DNA of 6,850 nucleotides from an uncultured Candidatus Melainabacteria bacterium. Lineage in GTDB: Bacteria > Cyanobacteriota > Vampirovibrionia > Gastranaerophilales > Gastranaerophilaceae. Location: positions 1 to 6,850 of the forward strand of contig CAKVMU010000093.1 of the NCBI GenBank assembly GCA_934773085.1, written 5' to 3'. This document shows positions 1-5,349 of this stretch, piece by piece. The stretch's first letter is position 1. Each line of letters starts with the position of its first letter. Position numbers and translations under genes: made by a program. The notes under the pieces are model-generated. The model ran no database searches, was not told where the DNA came from, and was given only the letters and a program-made list of their open reading frames with translations.

Positions 1-867
1 TTGCATGATTATATCAGAATTTACACTTTCCGGAACATTTCCGTTAAAAGCGAGAATTTTATAATCAATCCTTTTATATTCTTCTATATTATTAGGGCTG
101 TCACCTACCAACACCGCAAGTGCGTGCAACAATTTGGTTCTTTCTTTCTTCAAATCAGTTAAGTCTGAAACACCTTGTATGTATGCTTTGTTTGCTTTTA
201 CCAAATCTGATGTTGAAATAATACCTTCTGCATTACTTACACTCATTATTTCAAAAATTTCTTTTCTTAGGTTTACAATATCTTCTTGCAAATCAACCAT
301 CGCATCCAGTTTAACAATATTTATATAAGCACTGCCAACCGCTGCTGCAATTGATATATATGCTGCTTGTTCATCTAAAATAGAAGCTTCCCAAAGTTTT
401 CTTGCAGAAGAGGTTTTATTATGATTTTTACCAAATAAATCTAACTCATAGTTTGCCATAATCGGTAACATAAACCCACCTTGAGACGGGCTGATAACTT
501 TTGAATATCCGCCCATAAAACCTGCTTGCAAAGATGGTAGCTCAGATGCTCTTTGAGCTATCACATTTTGATAATATTCATCAATTGTAAGAGTTGCCAT
601 CTTTAAATCTTTGTTATTTTCAACGGCTCTTACTATATAATTATTTAAATATTCATCATTGAAACCCTGCCACCAAGCAAGATTTACATATTCATATTTA
701 TTCACTTGAGGTCGTATTTTTGTCTCTTTTTTCTTTTCTTTTTTCGCTTTAACCACATTGGTTTGTTCTGCACCTGCATTTTGCACCACATCCTCTATCG
801 CAAGGACAGGAACAGTGTAAGACATTGTTAGTGATGTTAATATTGCTAATGATAAAAATCTTTTCAT
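1..867 (-). CDS. Outer-membrane efflux channel, NodT/TolC type (3' end beyond window)
   Basis: This is the first 289 codons of an outer-membrane factor, the channel through which a tripartite pump exports substrates across the outer membrane. I translated it from ATG at 867 without a stop to base 1. Residues 1-23 form a signal peptide (KR, hydrophobic core, VLA before the cut). There is no lipobox cysteine, so unlike many NodT proteins it is probably not a lipoprotein. A lysine-rich linker covers 41-50. Family hallmarks follow: AWWQGFND (64-71), NYELDLFGKN (139-148), a long helix rich in alanine (156-185), and LLHALAVLVGDSP (247-258). Family members usually have 450-500 residues, so roughly the last 40% is missing. 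The start is fixed by GGAG at 875-878 (minus strand), 7 nt before ATG. It diverges from a MarR regulator and an EmrA-like adaptor, its probable partner. The control region suggests repression by the MarR protein. The substrate is unknown. Confidence 0.88.
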   Translation of the reverse strand, partial: MKRFLSLAILTSLTMSYTVPVLAIEDVVQNAGAEQTNVVKAKKEKKKETKIRPQVNKYEYVNLAWWQGFNDEYLNNYIVRAVENNKDLKMATLTIDEYYQNVIAQRASELPSLQAGFMGGYSKVISPSQGGFMLPIMANYELDLFGKNHNKTSSARKLWEASILDEQAAYISIAAAVGSAYINIVKLDAMVDLQEDIVNLRKEIFEIMSVSNAEGIISTSDLVKANKAYIQGVSDLTDLKKERTKLLHALAVLVGDSPNNIEEYKRIDYKILAFNGNVPESVNSDIIMQ

Positions 868-904
868 ATCTTTTCTCCGGATATTCTGTTTCGCAAGTTT
901 TAAA

Positions 905-1083
905 GGTTTGAGTTTGTATTTACCCCACTTTACGGTGGACTTGTAGTTTCACTTCAGGTTAGAGTTTATGTTTACCCCCTTGCGGTGGTCTTGTAGCTTC
1001 ACTTCAGGTTAGAGTTTGTATTTACCCCCCTTACGGTGGTCTTGTAGTTTTACTTCGGGTTGGAGTTTGTATTTACCCCCCTT
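905..1083. repeat. Tandem repeat, ~51 bp, 3 full copies plus a partial fourth
   Basis: Copies begin at 905, 957, 1007 and 1058, each with GGTT(T/A/G)GAG, giving periods of 52, 50 and 51 bp. The shared core is GAGTTTGTATTTACCCC, then a CTT(A/G)CGGTGG block, then CTTGTAG and TTCACTTCA. The fourth copy stops after its CCCCCCTT at 1083, where its TT becomes the first two bases of the marR -35 hexamer. In minus-strand RNA each copy can form a short hairpin: CCAC against GTGG in copy 1, ACCNCC against GGGGGT in copy 3. The period is not a constant multiple of three and frames hit stops, so it is not coding. If the minus promoter is at 1101-1129, the array lies in the 5' leader of the outer-membrane efflux gene. 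Confidence 0.9.
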
Positions 1084-1110
1084 GACTATTTCTATGAAGA
1101 ATGATAGCAT
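1082..1110 (+). promoter_or_regulatory. Promoter for marR-emrA operon
   Basis: The -35 box TTGACT (1082-1087) is 17 bp from a weaker -10 box TAGCAT (1105-1110). Transcription would start near 1117, inside the first inverted repeat. A bound regulator there would block initiation, which fits MarR autorepression. This is a prediction from sequence only. Confidence 0.55.
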
Positions 1111-1129
1111 AAGTATGTTGCAATTGCAA
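1101..1129 (-). promoter_or_regulatory. Divergent promoter for the outer-membrane efflux gene
   Basis: Read on the minus strand, TTGCAA (1129-1124) is 17 bp from TATCAT (1106-1101), a 5/6 match to the -10 consensus. The -35 box lies wholly inside the first inverted repeat. Transcription would begin near 1094, giving a leader of about 227 nt that contains the whole tandem repeat array. No better promoter is evident closer to the gene. Confidence 0.45.
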
Positions 1130-1132
1130 CAT
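1115..1132. promoter_or_regulatory. Perfect 18-bp palindrome, probable MarR operator 1
   Basis: ATGTTGCAATTGCAACAT is its own reverse complement. Its length and TTGCAA half-sites resemble operators bound by MarR-family dimers. It covers the predicted transcript start of marR and the -35 box of the divergent promoter, so one bound dimer could shut off both directions. Confidence 0.75.
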
Positions 1133-1148
1133 GTTGTTAAAACAACAT
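1131..1148. promoter_or_regulatory. Near-perfect 18-bp palindrome, probable MarR operator 2
   Basis: ATGTTGTTAAAACAACAT has perfect 8-bp arms around a 2-bp centre. It shares its outer ATGTTG/CAACAT bases with operator 1 and overlaps it by 2 bp, so the centres are 16 bp apart. It lies in the marR leader and may bind a second dimer, possibly cooperatively. Confidence 0.65.
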
Positions 1149-1175
1149 ACATTAATTAGAGGATTTACAAAAACT

Positions 1176-1180
1176 AGAGG
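1176..1180 (+). promoter_or_regulatory. Ribosome binding site of the marR gene
   Basis: AGAGG sits 4 nt before ATG at 1185. It decides the start: the in-frame ATG at 1131 lies inside the operators and has no such site upstream. Confidence 0.6.
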
Positions 1181-1184
1181 TCTT

Positions 1185-1664
1185 ATGAGTACACAAGAAG
1201 AACCTAAATTAAAAAATCATTTTACGGATTCAATATTTTACGAAATAGAATTGACAGCGAAGTATTGTACAATGCTTGGGGCGCAAGTCTTCGAGAAATT
1301 TAATACGGGAATTCCGGTAAAGGAGTTTTCTACGCTTGATACGCTATTATGCAATCCTGGAATTTGTCAGAGGGATTTGGCAAAACTTATTCTTGTTGAC
1401 AGAGCTAATACAGGAAAGATTCTTGACAGTCTTGAGAAGAAGGGATTTATTGAGCGCAAACTTGCGGTTAAAAACAATCGTCCGGTAAAGATTGCGGAGT
1501 TAACGGAAGCAGGAAGAAAAAAGACAGAAGAGGTTACCGCACTAGTCAGACCGCATATGGAAGTTGTAAGAAAAAAGGTTAACAATTCAGACTTAGCAAA
1601 GGTTAGCTCTTTGCTTAAACAATTCAGAGAAGTTTTGAAAGATACATTAGAGATTCAGATATAA
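1185..1664 (+). CDS. MarR-family transcriptional regulator
   Basis: This 159-residue protein has the size and order of a MarR winged-helix dimer. An N-terminal helix (about 13-40) serves dimerisation. The DNA-binding part follows: FSTLDTLLCNPGICQRDLAK (48-67), recognition helix VDRANTGKILDSLEKKGFIERK (71-92), and the wing NNRPVKIAELTEAGRK (97-112). C-terminal helices (about 115-157) complete the dimer interface. Cysteines at 28, 56 and 61 are visible, but no OhrR-type sensing arrangement can be claimed. The reading frame is open back to ATG 1131, but that would add 18 residues encoded by the operator sequence. I therefore start at 1185, behind AGAGG. It is the first gene of an operon with the EmrA-like protein and diverges from an efflux channel. 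By analogy with EmrR/MprA it probably represses both until a small ligand binds. The ligand is unknown. Confidence 0.9.
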   Translation: MSTQEEPKLKNHFTDSIFYEIELTAKYCTMLGAQVFEKFNTGIPVKEFSTLDTLLCNPGICQRDLAKLILVDRANTGKILDSLEKKGFIERKLAVKNNRPVKIAELTEAGRKKTEEVTALVRPHMEVVRKKVNNSDLAKVSSLLKQFREVLKDTLEIQI

Positions 1665-1674
1665 AGGTGAAATT

Positions 1675-2667
1675 ATGAGTGAAGAAAAGGAAGTAAAAAA
1701 GAAAAATAAGCTTAGCTCAAAACGTTATTGGGCTATGTTGATTGTAACTATTGCAGTTATTATAATTGGTTTTGTTGTTTTTGAAGCTACAAAGTACCAA
1801 TCTACAGATGATGCTTATGTCGACACAACAACCGTTTCTGTGTCACCAAAAGTTTCCGGACAAATCGTAAAAGTTTTGGTAAAGGATAACCAAGCTGTTA
1901 AAGCCGGAGATGTTGTTGCGGTTATTGATAAAGTTGATTACCAAGTCAAACTTGAACAAGCGACTGCAGCATATGAAAAGGCGTTATTAAACCAACAAAA
2001 TGCACACGCAAATTTGAATGCAGCAAATTCGGAAATCGAATTAGCAAGAAAAGATGTTGAAAGATATCAAAATTTATACAAGGCCGGAGCCGTTTCAAAA
2101 CAAACATTAGACAGAGCTGTAACTAATTTGGAATCAATTCAAGCTAAGCAAACCACTGCAGAGCAGTCTATTTTTTCAAAAGACCCGTCAAAGAGTGCTA
2201 AAGTTGCCGATGCAGATTTAAATGTTCTGAAAGCCCAAAAGAAAGCTGCTGAATTGGCACTTGAATACACAGATATCATTGCACCTATTGACGGAACAGT
2301 TTCTAACAAAAAAGTTGAAGTCGGAATGATGGTTCAGCCTGGGACTCCTTTGTTTGTAATCGTTCCGCACGATGTATGGGTCGTTGCAAATTACAAAGAA
2401 ACTCAAATTCGTGGAATGAAAAAAGGCATGCCGGTTGATATCAAAATTGACACTTATCCAAACAAGGTATTTAAAGGAAAAATTGACTCAATACAAAGAA
2501 GTTCAGGAGCGAAAGCAAGTTTGTTCCCTCCTGAAAACGCAGTTGGTTCTTTTGTAAAAATCGTACAAAGAATTCCTGTAAAAATTGTATTCACAGAAAA
2601 AATTGACCCAAACGAATATGAAATAATACCGGGGATGTCAGTTGTTCCAAAAATTAAAACTCGTTAA
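1675..2667 (+). CDS. emrA: EmrA/HlyD-family membrane fusion protein of a multidrug efflux pump
   Basis: This 330-residue periplasmic adaptor would link an inner-membrane pump to an outer-membrane channel. A positively charged cytoplasmic tail (1-17) precedes one membrane span (about 18-36). Next are YQSTDDAYVDTT (41-52), the first half of the lipoyl domain (53-86, VSPKVSGQIVKVLVKDNQ), a long coiled-coil hairpin (about 90-195), the second lipoyl half (TDIIAPIDGTVSNKKVEVG, 199-217) and a beta-barrel (about 230-330). FPPENAVGSFVKIVQRIPVKI (284-304) is the signature of the EmrA branch, whose usual partner is a 14-span MFS pump (EmrB). Length is close to that of the family. The start ATG follows AGGTGA (1665-1670), 10 bp after the marR stop, so the two are co-transcribed. 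The expected emrB does not follow; the operon seems to end at the terminator at 2699-2745. The pump may lie left of the window or elsewhere. Confidence 0.9.
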   Translation: MSEEKEVKKKNKLSSKRYWAMLIVTIAVIIIGFVVFEATKYQSTDDAYVDTTTVSVSPKVSGQIVKVLVKDNQAVKAGDVVAVIDKVDYQVKLEQATAAYEKALLNQQNAHANLNAANSEIELARKDVERYQNLYKAGAVSKQTLDRAVTNLESIQAKQTTAEQSIFSKDPSKSAKVADADLNVLKAQKKAAELALEYTDIIAPIDGTVSNKKVEVGMMVQPGTPLFVIVPHDVWVVANYKETQIRGMKKGMPVDIKIDTYPNKVFKGKIDSIQRSSGAKASLFPPENAVGSFVKIVQRIPVKIVFTEKIDPNEYEIIPGMSVVPKIKTR

Positions 2668-2698
2668 TAAAAAATAGCAATATATAATTCCATATCAC

Positions 2699-2745
2699 GG
2701 GCGGATGTCGTAATTACCTTATTGAAAGACTCCGCTCTTTCTTTT
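2699..2745 (+). terminator. Probable intrinsic terminator of marR-emrA
   Basis: GGGCGGA (2699-2705) pairs with TCCGCTC (2731-2737), including one G-T pair. After a bulged T, GTC (2707-2709) pairs with GAC (2728-2730), and TAA pairs with TTA further in. TTTCTTTT (2738-2745) follows directly. The loop region is longer than usual, so the call is moderate. The 3' arm and T tract overlap the pabB promoter. Confidence 0.5.
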
Positions 2746-2750
2746 ATGAT
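2722..2750 (+). promoter_or_regulatory. Promoter of pabB, leaderless geometry
   Basis: TTGAAA (2722-2727, 5/6) is 17 bp from TATGAT (2745-2750, 5/6). Six bases separate the -10 box from ATG at 2757, so the predicted first transcribed base is the A of the start codon. No Shine-Dalgarno sequence is present before this ATG. Confidence 0.65.
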
Positions 2751-2756
2751 TATAGC

Positions 2757-4304
2757 ATGCAAATTTATTCGGACAAATTATTTGAAAATCCGGTCGAAAT
2801 AATAGAAGGAATTCCGACCGAATCTAAATTTCAACAGTTGGAAAAGTTACAAAAAAGGGGTCTGCATTTGTTGGGATACATAACCTATGATTTTTCCGAA
2901 ATGCATTTTGAAGCGTATGATGGTTTTAGAAGATACGAGCCAAAAGAAGTTCGAAATGTTGGAATACTTACAAGCCCGCTAATCTCTAAAGCTGAGTACG
3001 TTAAAAAAATAAATTATATTAAAAATCAAATACTCCAAGGCAATACTTATGAGGTCAACTATACTTATCCGTCATCCGTAGAAACTAACGCTAAGGATAT
3101 TGATTTATATAATTATCTTTTAACAAAACAAAAGACTCCTTATAATGCGTTTTTAAACGACAAAAATCGAACAATTTTGTCGTTCTCACCGGAGCTTTTC
3201 TTTCGACTAAAAGGAAGAAAAATATTTACAAAACCAATGAAAGGGACTGCTCCTCGTGGTAAAACACCGGAAGAAGATAACAAGAACCGAGATTTCCTTT
3301 TTAACGATAAAAAAAATCGAGCAGAAAACATAATGATTGTTGATTTACTGAGAAACGATCTCGGGAGAATTGCAAAAACAGGGAGTGTTAAGGTAGACAA
3401 ACTCTTTGACATAGAATCTCATCCGACATTATTTCAAATGACTTCTGAAATATCTGCTGAACTTGATGACAATATAGGTTTGTATGAAATTTTTGATGCA
3501 ATTTTTCCTTGCGGGTCTATAACCGGCGCACCAAAACGTTCCACAATGAAAATAATAAATGAAACAGAGCCTTTTTCGAGAGAAGTTTATTGTGGTGCAA
3601 TCGGTTATATTCACGAAGATGAGGCAATATTTTCCGTGCCCATTAGGATTCTGCAAAAAAAGAATGGAGATAAAACATTCACATACCATGCCGGAGGCGC
3701 TATCGTATGGGACTCTACAGCCGATGACGAGTGGGATGAAACCGTAACAAAAACCAAATTTCTTGAAACAGATTTTGCTTTAATCGAAAAAGCTGTTGAT
3801 GACTGGGAATCACATGTCAAAAGAATAAAGAATTCAGCTCAAGTTCTTGGTTTCAAATGGAATACAGAGATAGAGTCTTTAACAATTCCGACAGGAAAAA
3901 CTTTAAGAGTAAAACTTTTTCGAGATGGCAGTTTTGAAAAAGAACACCAAACAATTACTGAAATTAAGAGCAGAAAGGTCAGAATCCGAGGGGAGTCAGA
4001 TTCTTCAAATCCTTTTTTGTACCACAAAACTACAATTCGGGAAAACCCACCTATTGATGTTTTTGATGAAATCAGAGTTAATGAAAGAGGAGAAATTACA
4101 GAGGGAACCTTCACAAATGTGGGGATACAAAAGAACGGGAAATTCTATACACCACCTCTGTCTTGCGGACTTCTTGCCGGAACTTATCGTGATAAGCTTC
4201 ATTGGAAAGAAAAAATTTTGTACCCTAATGACTTAATAAATGCGGACAAAATATTCTGCTTTAACTCCGTCAGAGGGTTAGTGGAGGTTGTATTGTGCTC
4301 ATAA
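2757..4304 (+). CDS. pabB: Fused aminodeoxychorismate synthase component I / aminodeoxychorismate lyase (PabB-PabC)
   Basis: The cytoplasmic enzyme would aminate chorismate with ammonia from PabA and then cleave the product to p-aminobenzoate for folate. Residues 1-75 are a shortened PabB N-terminal domain. The chorismate-binding domain follows (about 78-340): PMKGTAPRG (160-168) has the lysine (K162) typical of PabB, where anthranilate synthases have alanine; then AENIMIVDLLRNDLGR (189-204), SHPTLFQM (221-228), FPCGSITGAPK (250-260), VYCGAIGYI (277-285), and HAGGAIVWDS (311-320). The C-terminal part (about 350-515) is a class IV PLP aminotransferase fold: YHKTT (422-426) with probable PLP lysine K424, VNERGEITEGTFTNVG (441-456), SCGLLAGTYRDKL (469-481) and NSVRGLVEV (503-511). 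At 515 residues it is shorter than the roughly 580-600 common for such fusions. Start: 2757 is the first in-frame ATG, GTG or TTG after the stop at 2685. The gene overlaps pabA by 10 bp. Confidence 0.92.
   Translation: MQIYSDKLFENPVEIIEGIPTESKFQQLEKLQKRGLHLLGYITYDFSEMHFEAYDGFRRYEPKEVRNVGILTSPLISKAEYVKKINYIKNQILQGNTYEVNYTYPSSVETNAKDIDLYNYLLTKQKTPYNAFLNDKNRTILSFSPELFFRLKGRKIFTKPMKGTAPRGKTPEEDNKNRDFLFNDKKNRAENIMIVDLLRNDLGRIAKTGSVKVDKLFDIESHPTLFQMTSEISAELDDNIGLYEIFDAIFPCGSITGAPKRSTMKIINETEPFSREVYCGAIGYIHEDEAIFSVPIRILQKKNGDKTFTYHAGGAIVWDSTADDEWDETVTKTKFLETDFALIEKAVDDWESHVKRIKNSAQVLGFKWNTEIESLTIPTGKTLRVKLFRDGSFEKEHQTITEIKSRKVRIRGESDSSNPFLYHKTTIRENPPIDVFDEIRVNERGEITEGTFTNVGIQKNGKFYTPPLSCGLLAGTYRDKLHWKEKILYPNDLINADKIFCFNSVRGLVEVVLCS
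4283..4287 (+). promoter_or_regulatory. Ribosome binding site of pabA
   Basis: GGAGG inside the end of pabB lies 7 nt before GTG at 4295. It supports the GTG start, and the 10-bp overlap points to translational coupling with pabB. Confidence 0.8.
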
Positions 4305-4846
4305 TCGACAACTACGACTCTTTTACATACAACATCGTTCAATACCTAAAATTACTGGGTCAAAATACAATTGTTATAAAAAATGATGAGCTCACGCTTG
4401 AAGAAATAAAACAGATTAAGTTTTCAAGAATTTTACTCTCTCCTGGCTGGGGAAATCCTGAGAATTCCGGTGTGACTATGGATGTCATTGATTATTACAA
4501 AGATAAAAAAAGTATTCTTGGTGTTTGCTTGGGAATGCAATGTTTGGCGAAATATTTTGGAGCCGATATTGTAAAAGCTCCGGAACCTTTCCACGGCAAG
4601 AACTCAAATATTTATTTTGATAAAGACTTTGAATTATTTGAAGGTTTTAACCAAGGTTTTAGCGCAACAAGATACCATTCTTTGATGGTAAAAAATTGTC
4701 CTTACATCAAGGCTAAAACAAAAGACGGGATTCCGATGGCTTTAAAAATTAAAGACCTGCCACTTTACGGAGTACAATTTCATCCGGAAGCAATTCTTAC
4801 CGAAAATGGGATAAAAATATTTGAAAACTGGATTAAGCATTCCTAA
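4295..4846 (+). CDS. pabA: Aminodeoxychorismate synthase component II, glutamine amidotransferase (PabA)
   Basis: This 183-residue class I glutamine amidotransferase would release ammonia from glutamine and pass it to PabB. The N-terminus LIIDNYDSFTYNIVQYL (2-18) is typical of PabA/TrpG. The nucleophile is C78 in GVCLGMQ (76-82), and the rest of the triad is H163 and E165 in VQFHPEA (160-166). HGK (100-102) and RYHSLMV (126-132) are also as expected. The oxyanion-region motif, normally SPGPGTP, here reads SPGWGNP (49-55), an unusual change. The start is GTG, placed by GGAGG at 4283-4287 and by the position of the conserved LIIDNYDSF. Sequence alone cannot separate PabA from TrpG, and many bacteria share one protein between both pathways, but the overlap with a PabB-PabC fusion favours PabA. 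No convincing terminator follows. Confidence 0.92.
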   Translation: MLIIDNYDSFTYNIVQYLKLLGQNTIVIKNDELTLEEIKQIKFSRILLSPGWGNPENSGVTMDVIDYYKDKKSILGVCLGMQCLAKYFGADIVKAPEPFHGKNSNIYFDKDFELFEGFNQGFSATRYHSLMVKNCPYIKAKTKDGIPMALKIKDLPLYGVQFHPEAILTENGIKIFENWIKHS

Positions 4847-4885
4847 AAATCAAACCCGCCATTTCGGGAATTTAAGAAATGTTAT

Positions 4886-4891
4886 TATAAT
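4886..4891 (+). promoter_or_regulatory. -10 box upstream of the thioredoxin-ccdA operon
   Basis: A perfect TATAAT lies 62 bp before ATG 4954. The matching -35 position (4863-4868, TTCGGG) is a poor match, so an activator may be needed or the box may be fortuitous. A start near 4898 would give a leader of about 56 nt that holds the hairpin at 4909-4929. Confidence 0.45.
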
Positions 4892-4908
4892 GTATTCTGT
4901 GTTAAACT

Positions 4909-4929
4909 GGGGTTAGTTGATGTAACCCC
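4909..4929. promoter_or_regulatory. Inverted repeat in the thioredoxin-ccdA leader
   Basis: GGGGTTA (4909-4915) and TAACCCC (4923-4929) are perfect 7-bp arms around a 7-nt loop. No T tract follows, so it is not a standard terminator. It lies between the -10 box and the strong ribosome binding site AGGGAGG (4942-4948), and could be an operator or an RNA stem in the leader. Confidence 0.5.
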
Positions 4930-4953
4930 TGAACACTAAATAGGGAGGCTTCT

Positions 4954-5349
4954 ATGAATCGAAACATTGTAATCGTTTTACTTATTTTTATTGTACCTTT
5001 AGCTGTATATTGGGGGCTTACAAGGGATAAGTCGTTGGGAACTCTTCCGGGAATAGCATTTGCAGGGCCTGAAATTATAAAATTTTCTTCACCAATGTGT
5101 TATGAGTGTCAAGAGCTTGAAAAAATATTTGAAGAAGTTTATCCTGCATACAGCGGAAAAGTTTCTCTGAGAAAAATCAATGTTACCCAACAAGACAAAG
5201 ATACAAAACAACTTATCAAAGATTATCAAGTAAAACTTGTACCTACTTGTATTTTCAAAAATGCTGAGGGCAAAGTAATCAGACGTACTGAAGGCTCAAT
5301 GCAGCCGAAAATCCTTGAAAATTTCATAAAGGAACAAATTAATGGATAG
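4954..5349 (+). CDS. Membrane-anchored thioredoxin-like protein (CYEC)
   Basis: This 131-residue protein has an N-terminal membrane anchor (about 4-20) followed by a thioredoxin fold facing the periplasm. The redox motif C49-Y-E-C52 sits in FSSPMCYECQELEKIFEEV (44-62). Then come a strand with KVSLRKINV (69-77), the cis-proline region KLVPTCIF (94-101, P97), and the last strand and helix (EGKVIRRTEG and onward). A third cysteine, C99, lies two residues after the cis-proline. The spacer YE differs from the GP of thioredoxin and the PH of DsbA, so I do not assign a subfamily. AFA at 35-37 could be a cleavage site, but it is far from the hydrophobic core, so anchoring is more likely. ATG 4954 has AGGGAGG 5 nt upstream. 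It overlaps ccdA by 8 bp, so CcdA probably keeps it reduced. Its target (cytochrome c maturation, disulfide repair or other) cannot be told. Confidence 0.85.
   Translation: MNRNIVIVLLIFIVPLAVYWGLTRDKSLGTLPGIAFAGPEIIKFSSPMCYECQELEKIFEEVYPAYSGKVSLRKINVTQQDKDTKQLIKDYQVKLVPTCIFKNAEGKVIRRTEGSMQPKILENFIKEQING

Larger units (their letters stand above)
868..1184. other. Divergent control region between efflux genes
   Basis: These 317 bases hold no gene that I can support. From left to right they contain the leader and ribosome binding site of the outer-membrane gene, a ~51-bp tandem repeat array (905-1083), overlapping divergent promoters (1082-1129), two inverted repeats (1115-1148), and the leader of the MarR gene with its ribosome binding site at 1176-1180. 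The layout is typical of a MarR regulator facing a gene that it controls. Confidence 0.7.

Noticed and set aside
134..328. 64-codon plus-strand reading frame
   Set aside because: It is antisense to the outer-membrane efflux gene, whose translation is clearly protein-like.
905..1083. Repeat array read as CRISPR or as coding repeats
   Set aside because: The copies are directly adjacent with no unique spacers. The period varies (52, 50, 51), and frames meet stops, so neither reading holds.
1131..1184. Longer marR reading frame starting at ATG 1131
   Set aside because: This ATG and the next codons lie inside the palindromic operators, and there is no ribosome binding site before it. ATG 1185 has AGAGG upstream and gives a normal MarR length.
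2746..2778. ATG at 2746 as the pabB start
   Set aside because: It is out of frame with the conserved PabB sequence and lies in the -10 box.
4855..4868. CCCG/CGGG hairpin after pabA as a terminator
   Set aside because: The stem is only 4 bp and no T tract follows.
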